DNA of 44,751 nt from JAHEDH01 sp965364515 (GTDB lineage Bacteria; Actinomycetota; Acidimicrobiia; Spongiisociales; ZC4RG35), in the NCBI GenBank assembly GCA_965364515.1, contig CBDTXZ010000003.1, positions 1 to 44,751 of the forward strand. The letters run 5' to 3'. The position numbers and the translations under genes were made by a program. This document shows, one piece after another, positions 24,785 through 32,318 of the stretch. The notes under the pieces are model-generated. The model was not told the DNA's origin. It saw only the letters and a program-made list of their open reading frames with translations, and did not search any database. The stretch's first letter is position 1. Each line of letters begins with the position of its first letter.

Positions 24785-25270
24785 TCAACGAGCGGATTCC
24801 GGATACACCCCGTCGGCGTGTCCGACGAACACCGGAACGTAGACGACTCCATCGATCTGACGTGGTCCGATCACCAGTGGTGAAGACTCCGTCACCGGGA
24901 GATCGCCGCCCGACTGACCGACCCACTCCGGCAGATAGGCGAATCCTTCCAGCTGCCGATCGCCCAGCACCAACGGCGACGATTCGATTGCGACCAGATC
25001 GCCACCCGACGCTCCCACATACTCCGGGACGAACACGACACCGAAGTGACGCGGTCCCAGAACCAGGGTGCTGTCTGCCTCGGGTTCGTTCGGCTGTGTC
25101 ATCAGGATCGTTGCCATCAAGGCGACGACTGCGACCAACACGACAGCCATCGTCCACTCGAACCACCGGATGCGGCCCACCGGTTCCACCGGCGGTCGCT
25201 TCACATCGATCGGGTGCTCCAGCAACTCTTCGTTGCGCTCGGAGGTCACCGGCTCTTGCATCAGAGTCAT
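24785..25270 (-). CDS. Single-pass membrane protein with three ~32-residue repeats, function unknown
   Basis: A 161-residue protein: about 45 polar residues, one helix (WTMAVVLVAVVALMATILM), then three tandem repeats making up the rest. Each repeat follows S-x-L-V-(L/I)-G-x-R-x-x-G-x-x-x-(L/V)-P-x-(Y/W/F)-V-G, and the first two continue S-G-G-D-L-x-x-x-E-S. The repeats are presumably extracytoplasmic. I know no family with this pattern. Start: the ATG at 25270 follows AAAGGAGC; the longer open frame is antisense to the SARP gene and Ser/Arg-rich, so I rejected it. It is divergent from that regulator, a plausible control partner. Confidence 0.75.
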   Translation of the reverse strand: MTLMQEPVTSERNEELLEHPIDVKRPPVEPVGRIRWFEWTMAVVLVAVVALMATILMTQPNEPEADSTLVLGPRHFGVVFVPEYVGASGGDLVAIESSPLVLGDRQLEGFAYLPEWVGQSGGDLPVTESSPLVIGPRQIDGVVYVPVFVGHADGVYPESAR

Positions 25271-25409
25271 GCTCGGCTCCTTTCCGAAACCGTCCTTTCC
25301 ATGAGTACAGGGTCGCGCCGGGCGCTTGAAGACCCCTGGCTGGCGGCTTGCCAAGTGCTGCCGAAGGTCTCTGGCGCTCCGGACTCGGATCTGACACCCT
25401 GAGAGGGAA

Positions 25410-26183
25410 GTGATCGACATCCGTCTCCTTGGTCCTGTGGAACTGGCGATCGCCGGTTCAACCGTCCACATCGGTGGGGACCTTCCACAGACGTTGCTGG
25501 CGGCTCTCGCAGTCGACATCGGCCATGCCGTTCCGGTGGATCGCCTCATCGAGGACATGTGGGGAGATGATCCACCCGATGCGGTGGAAGCCGACCTACA
25601 GTCCCACATCTCACGGCTCAGAGCGTTCATCGGACCGTCGAGCCTTCGTGCCGCCGACCACACCTACGTGCTCGCCCTCGAGCCCGAGGTCGTCGATGCC
25701 GTTCGGTTCGAACGTCTCGTTCTCGCCGCTGAGCGAGCGCTTCCCGACGACCCGGGCAGCGCATTGGATGCATGTATCGCGGGGATGGCGCTGTGGCGGG
25801 GTATGCCGTTCGGGAGCCTGGCCGAGCTGTCGTTCCTGCAACCCGCCGCGAACCGGCTGCTCGAGCTGCGGAACTCGGCGATCGAGATTCGCCTCGAAGC
25901 CGATCTCGCATTGGGGCGACATGCCCGAGCGATCCCGCTGCTGGAGACGCTGGTCACGGAGCATCCGTATCGGGAGCGCCTCTGGTATCTCCTTGCAGAC
26001 GCCCTCGCCAGGGACGGTCGGCGAGTCGAATCGCTCAGGTCGCTCCGTCGTCTCGAACGTGTCCTCGGAGGTGCCGGGCTGACTCCCAGCCGGGAGATCC
26101 GCGACCTCGAACAGGAGATCATCGACGAGGTTCCGCCGCACATAGCCACACTCGCTCGTTATCCGGCTGCCGGTCCCGCATAG
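25410..26183 (+). CDS. SARP/AfsR-type transcriptional regulator (winged helix plus BTAD)
   Basis: A 257-residue regulator of the Streptomyces antibiotic regulatory protein type. Residues 1-95 are an OmpR-like winged helix (I-R-L-L-G-P-V-E-L, then R-L-I-E-D-M-W-G-D-D-P-P-D, and L-Q-S-H-I-S-R-L-R). Residues 96-250 are the bacterial transcriptional activator domain (BTAD), with L-E-L-R-N-S-A-I-E-I-R-L-E-A-D-L-A-L-G-R-H and Y-L-L-A-D-A-L-A-R-D-G-R. No NB-ARC or TPR extension, so it is the short form. GTG 25410 has GAGGG just upstream. SARPs usually activate adjacent genes; here the neighbour is the three-repeat membrane protein, divergent by 139 bp. Confidence 0.88.
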   Translation: MIDIRLLGPVELAIAGSTVHIGGDLPQTLLAALAVDIGHAVPVDRLIEDMWGDDPPDAVEADLQSHISRLRAFIGPSSLRAADHTYVLALEPEVVDAVRFERLVLAAERALPDDPGSALDACIAGMALWRGMPFGSLAELSFLQPAANRLLELRNSAIEIRLEADLALGRHARAIPLLETLVTEHPYRERLWYLLADALARDGRRVESLRSLRRLERVLGGAGLTPSREIRDLEQEIIDEVPPHIATLARYPAAGPA

Positions 26184-26277
26184 CCGGCGAGCCTGCAATG
26201 GATTGCAGAAGGTGACATCCGCCTCTTGCCACGCAATCCGTCGATCCGTCGGATGGACATGAGAAAGGAGGTGTCTC

Positions 26278-26784
26278 GTGGTATCGAGCCAAGGCACTTC
26301 GTACAAGGGGACGAGGGGCGCGGCCTGGGGCTTCTTCGAGTGGGTTTCCGGCATCCTCGGTGGGATCGGGGTGTTCGTCGGTCTCTTCGTGTTGTTCGGT
26401 GGTGAGGACGAGTACGTGGGTCTGGGCGGCGACCTCTCATGGCGAGTTGGTGACATCTCGTCGGCGTGGGCCTATGGCCTCCTGATCGGGGGACTGGCGT
26501 TGCTCGCCGTCGCCGTGTTCCTTGCGATCCTGGGTCGTAGCCGAGTGCGTGTCGAGCCGACTTCGAGGTCGGACCTCATACTGCATGCCGGGATCTTCGC
26601 CGCGGTGAATGCATTCGTGTGGATCCAGGACTTCGCCATCGGCGGCGGACTCGACTATGCGCTGTGGGTCACGATTCCGTGGGCGTTCGCGCTCGTGGTG
26701 CACGCCGGAATCCACATGTTCGCTCCAAGCGAGAAGGAGCAACAGCTCTCCGCTTCAGAGGCGGACCGGCTCCAGCCTCACTGA
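26278..26784 (+). CDS. 2TM-domain-like membrane protein, function unknown
   Basis: A 168-residue protein with four hydrophobic helices (GGIGVFVGLFVLFGG, WAYGLLIGGLALLAVAVFLA, LILHAGIFAAVNAFVW, ALWVTIPWAFALVVHAGIHM). The last pair resembles the 2TM domain of bacterial membrane proteins (W-V-T-I-P-W-A-F-A-L-V-V-H). AAAGGAGGTG lies 5 nt before the GTG at 26278, giving a near-perfect ribosome site that fixes the start. A strong terminator follows directly. Confidence 0.75.
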   Translation: MVSSQGTSYKGTRGAAWGFFEWVSGILGGIGVFVGLFVLFGGEDEYVGLGGDLSWRVGDISSAWAYGLLIGGLALLAVAVFLAILGRSRVRVEPTSRSDLILHAGIFAAVNAFVWIQDFAIGGGLDYALWVTIPWAFALVVHAGIHMFAPSEKEQQLSASEADRLQPH

Positions 26785-26819
26785 CGCATACACCGGGGAT
26801 CAGTCCTCCTCGAGACGCG

Positions 26820-26850
26820 TTCGAGGGGCCCTCGATGAGGGCCCCTCGAA
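26820..26850. terminator. Bidirectional intrinsic terminator
   Basis: A 14-bp stem (arms TTCGAGGGGCCCTC and GAGGGCCCCTCGAA) closes on a 3-nt GAT loop between the convergent 2TM-like and DUF4870 genes. The GC content and the position 36 bp after one stop and 14 bp before the other support a shared terminator. Confidence 0.75.
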
Positions 26851-26863
26851 TCTCGGCGTCGAC

Positions 26864-27331
26864 TCAGGAAACGAGCCGGATCGTGAAGGGGTACCGGTAC
26901 TGCTCACCGTCGGCGCTCCTGATCGCAGCGATGATGACCAGAACGAACCACGCGATGAACACGGCTGGCAGCGCGATGATCCCGATGAGGAGAAGCACCG
27001 AGATGCCTGCCGCAACGGCGTAGATCAACATGGAGATGTTGAAGTTGAGCGCTTCTTTGGCCTGAGCTTCCACGTACGGGTCGTCCTTCTTCGCCAGCCA
27101 CACCACCAGCGGTCCAAGCAGGGATGGAATCCCGAGGAACATCACGAAAGCAGAGAGGTGCGCGAGCGTCGCCCAGTTCCGGGACTCGTTCGTGATCGCG
27201 AAGCCTTGGGAGTGTGCTTCCGTCTGAGACACCGTTGCGTCCTGGGTCGGGCTGTCGGAGGCTGCTGCCTCCTGGGCGGACTCGTTCTCGACTTCGTCCG
27301 AGATCGGGGCCGATTGGGCATCGTTCGTCAT
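26864..27331 (-). CDS. DUF4870-type membrane protein (TIC20-like)
   Basis: A 155-residue protein. About 50 acidic and Ser/Ala/Gln-rich residues precede three hydrophobic helices (ATLAHLSAFVMFLGIPSLLG, ISMLIYAVAAGISVLLLIG, AVFIAWFVLVIIAAI). The loop W-L-A-K-K-D-D-P-Y-V-E-A-Q-A-K-E-A-L-N-F and the final Y-R-Y-P are signatures of DUF4870. AAAGGAG lies about 8 nt upstream of ATG 27331. The biochemical role of the family is not known. Confidence 0.85.
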   Translation of the reverse strand: MTNDAQSAPISDEVENESAQEAAASDSPTQDATVSQTEAHSQGFAITNESRNWATLAHLSAFVMFLGIPSLLGPLVVWLAKKDDPYVEAQAKEALNFNISMLIYAVAAGISVLLLIGIIALPAVFIAWFVLVIIAAIRSADGEQYRYPFTIRLVS

Positions 27332-27400
27332 GATGATTGCTCCTTTGATGGTTGCTGTTGTCGCCATCTTCGGAGATGTCGTGGGCGGTCGCCATTGGGG

Positions 27401-27446
27401 ATGACCCCATGTCGACCCTGAGCACCCCACCAGATCTCGGGGTCAT
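27401..27446 (-). terminator. Inverted repeat ATGACCCC / GGGGTCAT, possible terminator of the MgtC-like gene
   Basis: Perfect 8-bp arms at 27401-27408 and 27439-27446 enclose 30 nt. Read on the minus strand it lies about 90 bp beyond the MgtC/DUF4010 stop and upstream of the DUF4870 gene. The loop is long and no clear T-run follows, so a regulatory dyad is also possible. A short TGGGG-N4-CCCCA dyad (27396-27409) overlaps its left arm. Confidence 0.35.
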
Positions 27447-27535
27447 GGGTCAGGGGCGAGCATGGCCGGTGCTGGATCCATGACCTCTCGAAGACTCGCC
27501 GGGTGTCGGGCCAACGGCAAGCGACCCCGACTCGC

Positions 27536-28807
27536 TCAGAAGGCGAACGCCAGCGCGACTGCAGCCACCACGGCACCGATCGCTCCGGGCAGAATCGCCC
27601 GGCGGATTCCGGGCGATCCCGTGAACCAGACGATGCCAGCCTTGACCAGCGTGTTGCTCGCGGCAGCGAGCACGATCGCATTGGCGGCGACCTCGTCTGA
27701 GATCGGACCCTCACCCCTACTGAGCTCCGCCATCGACAGAGTGATGGCATCGACGTCGGCGAGTCCCGACAGACCGGCGCCGACGTAGATCCCGGTCGAC
27801 CCGAGCCAGTCAGACAGAGCCTTCGAGCCGATCAGAACCAGCCCGTACAACAGTCCGAACTGGATCGCCGGGCCGAGGCGGAAAGGGTTCGTGAAGTTCT
27901 CGGTTTCGCCGCCGTCGCGTTCTCTCCCGGTCCTGTCGCTGAGATACAGGCGGCCCGCCCACAGCGCAGCGACCAGGCCTCCGACGGAGATCGGAGCCCA
28001 GACGGAGGGGAGGAGTGCGAGGTGGACCACACCCACTTCGACCAGGATGCGCGCGAACATGATCACCCAAGCCAGCAGGACGCCCAACCCCAGAATGGAG
28101 GACATCCGGTCGTTCGACCGGCTCCGCTCGGAGAGGGCCATCGTCACTGCCGTGGAGGAGACCAGTCCGCCCAGCAGGCTGGTGAGGCCGATTCCACGTT
28201 TTGTGCCGAACAGCTGGATCAGGACGTAGCCGACGAAGGAGAGACCCGAGATGAAGACGATCATCAGCCCGACCTTGTAGGGGCTGACCGCGTTCCACGG
28301 CGACGGTCCATAGGTCTCGTCTGGGAGGAGCGGCAGTGCCAGTGCGGTCACGATGGCGAACTTGAGTGTCGCGTAGACATCCTCGGTGTCGATGTTGGCC
28401 GAGAGCTGTCTGGTGAATGGCTTGATCGAGAGAATGGTGGCCGTCAAGACGCCGATCGCCACAGCGAGGGGAAGCTCGCCGAAACCGGCGAGCGCACCAG
28501 CACAGAAGACGACCAGTGCAGCGATCTCGGTCGTGACGCCCAGGTGACCCTCGCGGGAGGAGGACACGTAGCCGATTGCGAGGAAGACGATGATTCCGAC
28601 TGCGAACGTGGCGAGCACGAGGTAGGTGCCGGCCATGTCGGAGACGAACGTCGCGAGTGCCCCGACGAAGGCGATCAAGGCGAACGTCCGGGCACCACCG
28701 AACAGATCCTCCTGGTAGCGCCGCTTGGCATACTCGCGCTGCAACCCCACGAGAAGGCCCAGCCCGAGCGCGACACCGGAGGCGACGATGGCGTCGATGA
28801 ACTCCAC
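27536..28807 (-). CDS. MgtC/SapB-domain plus DUF4010 membrane protein
   Basis: A 423-residue membrane protein with about 12 helices. The N-terminus (residues 1-140) is MgtC/SapB-like: G-L-L-V-G-L-Q-R-E-Y-A-K-R, then G-G-A-R-T-F-A-L-I-A-F-V-G. The rest matches DUF4010, with K-F-A-I-V-T-A-L-A-L-P-L-L-P, S-S-T-A-V-T-M-A-L-S-E-R and S-G-L-A-D-V-D-A-I-T-L-S-M-A. MgtC homologues influence magnesium and membrane potential; what the DUF4010 fusion does is unknown. GTG 28807 with GGAGG 4-5 nt upstream is the start; an upstream open frame to 29131 is antisense to the USP gene. Confidence 0.85.
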   Translation of the reverse strand: MEFIDAIVASGVALGLGLLVGLQREYAKRRYQEDLFGGARTFALIAFVGALATFVSDMAGTYLVLATFAVGIIVFLAIGYVSSSREGHLGVTTEIAALVVFCAGALAGFGELPLAVAIGVLTATILSIKPFTRQLSANIDTEDVYATLKFAIVTALALPLLPDETYGPSPWNAVSPYKVGLMIVFISGLSFVGYVLIQLFGTKRGIGLTSLLGGLVSSTAVTMALSERSRSNDRMSSILGLGVLLAWVIMFARILVEVGVVHLALLPSVWAPISVGGLVAALWAGRLYLSDRTGRERDGGETENFTNPFRLGPAIQFGLLYGLVLIGSKALSDWLGSTGIYVGAGLSGLADVDAITLSMAELSRGEGPISDEVAANAIVLAAASNTLVKAGIVWFTGSPGIRRAILPGAIGAVVAAVALAFAF

Positions 28808-28905
28808 TCGGCCTCCTCTCGGCTCGCCCACCGCGGCCCGGGCAGGTCGTTCGGCACTGGCGAAATCGCCTTCCCGTCCACATTCTGGCTGCAGGAGGAG
28901 GTGCG

Positions 28906-29445
28906 ATGACAGAGTCGGAATACACCCGACCTGAGCTCTCCACGATCGTGTGCGGATTCGACGGCTCGGCCTCCGCTGAGGCCGCCGTCGGATGGGCCGG
29001 CTGGATCGCGAGCTGCTGTGGCGCCGACGTGATCGTCGTGAGTGTCTACGACTGGAATCCGATGATCGGTGACTCGACGAATCAGGAGATGATCGGTCAG
29101 CGGCGTTCCGAGCTCGAGGCTGCGACCTCACGTCTCCGAGATCGGTGGGTGCGCTGCCGCACGATGATCGAAACGGGTGATTCGCGGATCGTGCTGCTGG
29201 CGGTCGCTCAGCTCCATTCGGCCGATCTCATCGTGGTTGGCAGCCGCGGGAGGAGCCAGATCGCCGAGCTCCTGCTCGGAAGTGTGGCCCAATACCTCAC
29301 CCATCACTCGGACATTCCCGTCGTCGTGGTCCCCATGTCCCGGGCGGGGGAGCGCTCGAGGGAAAGCGATGCGGCCTCCGAGACGCCGCCGGCGTCACCG
29401 AGCGACGGGAAAAGGTTCGATGAACCTGATCGATCTGACCGGTGA
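28906..29445 (+). CDS. Universal stress protein (UspA family)
   Basis: A 179-residue single-domain USP. The first strand is I-V-C-G-F-D-G-S-A-S-A-E-A-A-V, and the nucleotide-binding loop G-S-R-G-R-S-Q-I-A-E-L-L-L-G-S precedes V-V-V-V-P, so it is the ATP-binding type. A 35-residue polar tail follows the fold. GGAGGAGGTG precedes ATG 28906. The PfkB-family kinase gene begins 26 bp before its stop in another frame, so the two are coupled, and SurE follows with a 4-bp overlap. I see no DosR-type site upstream. Confidence 0.88.
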   Translation: MTESEYTRPELSTIVCGFDGSASAEAAVGWAGWIASCCGADVIVVSVYDWNPMIGDSTNQEMIGQRRSELEAATSRLRDRWVRCRTMIETGDSRIVLLAVAQLHSADLIVVGSRGRSQIAELLLGSVAQYLTHHSDIPVVVVPMSRAGERSRESDAASETPPASPSDGKRFDEPDRSDR

Positions 29446-30403
29446 AGAGGGCGTTGGGCGACGTCGCGACGCCACCGTCTGCGTCATCGCCCCGTACCTC
29501 GCGCTTGGCGTCATGATCGAGTCGCACGAGCCGAACAACGGCGGCGACATCCATCTCCATCCATCGGGACAGGGATTCTGGATCGCCCGGCTGCTCGCCC
29601 AGCTCGGCTGCAGGGCGGTGCTGTGTGCCCCTACCGGCGGGGAGGCCGGGGCGGTGCTCAGGTCACTCGTTCCGCGATGGGGAGTCGAGCTGGCGTCCGT
29701 CGACGTCTCCGGTCCGTCTGTGTGCTCGATCGAAGATCGACGGAACGGCACTCCGGTTCGAATCGCCAGTGAGCAGCCATTGGAGATGCGCCGTCATGAC
29801 GTCGACCAGTTCTTCGATGAGGCCTTCGAGACAGCCCTCCGATCCGATGCGACGGTCATCACCGGCCGAGCGACCGAGACATGCGTCCCTCTCACCTTCT
29901 ATGAGAGGTTGGGCGAGGACCTGGCCGCCACAGGGGCAGAAACGATCGGCGACCTCCATGGACCCGAGTTGGCGGCATATCTCGAACGCGGACGGCTCTC
30001 GATCCTGAAGGTCAGTGACCAGGATCTGGTGAAGGATGGCGTGATCGTCGAAACCACCGAGGCGGAGATCCTCACAGCAGTGGCCGAACTCGCTGCGCGG
30101 AACGTCAGCTGGTTGATCGTGTCACGGGCCGAGCAGGGCGCGGTCGTCTCTCTCGACGGTCGTGTCTTGCGGGCCCAACCGCCCATCCTCCGGGCTGTCG
30201 ATCATCGCGGCTCCGGCGACTCGATGACCGCTGCCCTCACCGCCGCGCTCGTGCGCGGACTCGATGGCGAGACTGCGGTGCGCCTGGCCTGTGCGGCCGG
30301 TGCCGCCAACGTCACGCGACATGGGTTGGGAAGTGCGTCGTCGGGGTTGATCGAACAGCTCTCTCACCATGTCCGCATCCAACCACTGGAGGTGTCCGTA
30401 TGA
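29420..30403 (+). CDS. PfkB-family sugar/nucleoside kinase
   Basis: A 327-residue ribokinase-like kinase. The N-terminal substrate motif reads N-N-G-G-D-I-H-L-H-P-S-G-Q-G-F-W-I-A-R-L-L-A-Q-L-G, in place of the usual G-G-x-x-x-N; the C-terminal catalytic motif is D-H-R-G-S-G-D-S-M-T-A-A, with D as the base and G-S-G-D as the anion hole (usually D-T-x-G-A-G-D). AAAGG 4 nt before ATG 29420 selects this start. The gene overlaps USP by 26 bp and SurE by 4 bp (ATGA). It probably phosphorylates a sugar or nucleoside metabolically linked to the SurE nucleotidase reaction. The exact substrate cannot be read. Confidence 0.82.
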   Translation: MNLIDLTGEEGVGRRRDATVCVIAPYLALGVMIESHEPNNGGDIHLHPSGQGFWIARLLAQLGCRAVLCAPTGGEAGAVLRSLVPRWGVELASVDVSGPSVCSIEDRRNGTPVRIASEQPLEMRRHDVDQFFDEAFETALRSDATVITGRATETCVPLTFYERLGEDLAATGAETIGDLHGPELAAYLERGRLSILKVSDQDLVKDGVIVETTEAEILTAVAELAARNVSWLIVSRAEQGAVVSLDGRVLRAQPPILRAVDHRGSGDSMTAALTAALVRGLDGETAVRLACAAGAANVTRHGLGSASSGLIEQLSHHVRIQPLEVSV

Positions 30404-31248
30404 GCTCCGAGCCCGAGACCTCGGTGGTCGTCGATGACGTACCGTCTGGAGAGCGACGTCGTCCACGCATCCTGGTGACAAACGACGACGGCATCGATTC
30501 GACTGGGATACGTGTCCTCGCTCGCGCTCTGGCGACCCGCTACGACGTCATCGTGGTCGCGCCGAGCGAGGACATGAGCGGGTCCGGAACGGCCCTGGGC
30601 CGCTTCGATCCAGCCGTCGGCGTGGAGATGATCCAACACGACGTGGAAGGTGTTGCTCATGCCTACTCGATCGACGGGCCACCTGGGCTGGCCGTACTTG
30701 CGTCGGCACTCGGGGCGTTCGGCCCGAAGCCGGACATGGTGGTGTCGGGTGTCAATGCGGGGTTGAACACTGGGCACTCGGTCATCCACTCCGGCACCGT
30801 GGGGGCTGCTCTCACCGCACGAAGCCTCGGGATGTGCGGGCTGGCCGTGAGCCTCGAGCATTCCGACCCGTGGCAATGGGACACCGCGGCGCACGTGGCG
30901 CGCTCGGCGACCGACTGGCTGGTCGACAGTGGCCTGGGTGCCGTGCTCAACGTGAACGTGCCCGGGAAGCCGATCGATCAGGTGAGAGGTACGACGTGGG
31001 CCGATCTGGACGCGTTCGGCCACATCCGAATCGCGACGGCCAACGTCCCTGGATCCTTGCTGGAGTTCACCGTGCGCAGCTCGACCACGGGTGAGGACCC
31101 AAGGACGGACACGGCATTGTGTCGGTCCGGGTACGTCACGATCACGCTCCTCGAGTCGGTCGAACCGGCACCGAGCCCCGATCACCCGGCAACCGAGATC
31201 TGGCGCCCGACGCGGGTCGGGGCGCCGACGGGCGACCACACGATCTGA
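30400..31248 (+). CDS. surE: SurE-type 5'/3'-nucleotidase
   Basis: A 282-residue metal-dependent nucleoside-monophosphate phosphatase. The metal site is R-I-L-V-T-N-D-D-G-I-D-S-T-G-I. The second motif is V-V-A-P-S-E-D-M-S-G-S-G-T-A, then Y-S-I-D-G-P-P and the asparagine motif V-S-G-V-N-A-G-L-N-T-G-H-S-V-I-H-S-G-T-V-G-A-A. About 20 N-terminal residues precede the usual start of the fold. ATG 30400 overlaps the PfkB stop. Coupling to a kinase of nucleoside/sugar type is unusual for surE, which more often neighbours pcm or stationary-phase genes. Confidence 0.9.
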   Translation: MSSEPETSVVVDDVPSGERRRPRILVTNDDGIDSTGIRVLARALATRYDVIVVAPSEDMSGSGTALGRFDPAVGVEMIQHDVEGVAHAYSIDGPPGLAVLASALGAFGPKPDMVVSGVNAGLNTGHSVIHSGTVGAALTARSLGMCGLAVSLEHSDPWQWDTAAHVARSATDWLVDSGLGAVLNVNVPGKPIDQVRGTTWADLDAFGHIRIATANVPGSLLEFTVRSSTTGEDPRTDTALCRSGYVTITLLESVEPAPSPDHPATEIWRPTRVGAPTGDHTI

Positions 31249-31286
31249 TGATGAGAGGCACCGCCCGTGGCCGAAGTCGGCAGGGG

Positions 31287-32258
31287 TCAGCTGCTTCGTG
31301 CTTGCAGCGAGTGGTCCACGAGGTGATGTGACAGCACCGACCACAGCTGGGGTTCGGCCAGACGTCGACGCATCGAGATGAGTGTTCTGATGAACGTCGG
31401 CACCGCTCCCTTTGGGTCGAGTGGGTTGGGCCGCATCGCCGACAGCACCTGCGGAGTCGGTTCGAGCACGATCACATCCGTGTCCGGCCACGCCCGGCCG
31501 ATCTCTGAGAGCTCCCGACCGAGTGCGGCCCCGCCGACCCGGTCGAAGACCTTCTCGTGGAACCAGGCCCGCTCGCGCTGTTCCTCGGCAGCCATCGGGG
31601 CGATCACGATGATCAGGTCGAGTGGGTGATCGGACCCGAGCACGAGGTCGGCGTGAGTGCCAGAGACGACCCCGCCGTCCACATAGCGGACGCCGTCGAT
31701 GGACCACGGCCTGAAGATGACCGGTATCGCACTCGAAGCGGCGACGGCATCTGCGATGCTCACCACGGGCGCTCCTTCGGTCCCGAACGCAACACGCTGC
31801 CGGGCCTGGATGTCGTATGCCGTGATCACGGTGGGTCGGCTCGGCCAGGCTTCTGCGGCCGGCGCACCGATGCGCCGGGTCACCCAGTCCCTGAGGCCCG
31901 TCGCGACGAACGGGGCGGGGGAGGCCAGCAACGCAGTCAAACCCGGCTTCCGGACGCTCGGCAGGATGCCGTGTCTCAGCCACGGCCCGATGCCCGCCCC
32001 CGAAGCTCGGTTGAACAGGCGCTGGGAGATTCGGGCTGCCACGTCCTCACGACTCTCTCCGGCATCCACGAGTGAGTCGATCAGCAGGCGGTCGTGTCGC
32101 AAGAGCGAGGCAACGAAGGAACCGGCCGACGTTCCAACCACCACCTCGGCGTCGTTGGGAGACCAGCCCGTGGCGAGCTCGATCGCCATCAGGGCAGCCA
32201 TCTCATAGGCCGCGCCGGTCACGCCGCCGCCGCCAAGCACCAAGCCCACCGAAGTCAT
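31287..32258 (-). CDS. Patatin-like phospholipase
   Basis: A 323-residue acyl hydrolase with the Ser-Asp dyad. The oxyanion loop is L-V-L-G-G-G-G-V-T-G, the nucleophile elbow V-V-V-G-T-S-A-G-S-F, and the aspartate motif Y-V-D-G-G-V-V. No signal peptide, so it should act on cytoplasmic or inner-leaflet lipids. A TACACT at 32265-32270 lies 6 nt upstream of ATG 32258 with no Shine-Dalgarno, so the mRNA may be leaderless. It is divergent from mshD by 60 bp. Confidence 0.88.
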   Translation of the reverse strand: MTSVGLVLGGGGVTGAAYEMAALMAIELATGWSPNDAEVVVGTSAGSFVASLLRHDRLLIDSLVDAGESREDVAARISQRLFNRASGAGIGPWLRHGILPSVRKPGLTALLASPAPFVATGLRDWVTRRIGAPAAEAWPSRPTVITAYDIQARQRVAFGTEGAPVVSIADAVAASSAIPVIFRPWSIDGVRYVDGGVVSGTHADLVLGSDHPLDLIIVIAPMAAEEQRERAWFHEKVFDRVGGAALGRELSEIGRAWPDTDVIVLEPTPQVLSAMRPNPLDPKGAVPTFIRTLISMRRRLAEPQLWSVLSHHLVDHSLQARSS

Positions 32259-32264
32259 GGGAAA

Positions 32265-32270
32265 AGTGTA
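32265..32270 (-). promoter_or_regulatory. Possible -10 element (TACACT) of a leaderless patatin transcript
   Basis: TACACT fits the TANNNT consensus and ends 6 nt before the ATG. Transcription would therefore begin at or next to the start codon. No ribosome-binding site exists in that gap. No clear -35 element is seen. Confidence 0.4.
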
Positions 32271-32303
32271 TCCGCAACAAAACCGATACCCAGCGTTCAT
32301 ACG

Positions 32304-32309
32304 TATGCT
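32304..32309 (+). promoter_or_regulatory. Possible -10 element (TATGCT) of a leaderless mshD transcript
   Basis: TATGCT lies 9 nt before the mshD ATG and no Shine-Dalgarno is present, which again suggests a leaderless or near-leaderless message. No -35 element is convincing. Confidence 0.35.
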
Positions 32310-32318
32310 CCGTTCGGC

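Noticed and set aside
25271..25663. N-terminal extension of the three-repeat protein
   Set aside because: It is antisense to the SARP start and Ser/Arg-rich, and a good ribosome site stands before ATG 25270.
27396..27409. TGGGG-N4-CCCCA as a third copy of the candidate operator
   Set aside because: The spacer is 4 bp, not 6, and its sequence does not match; it is part of a different larger repeat.
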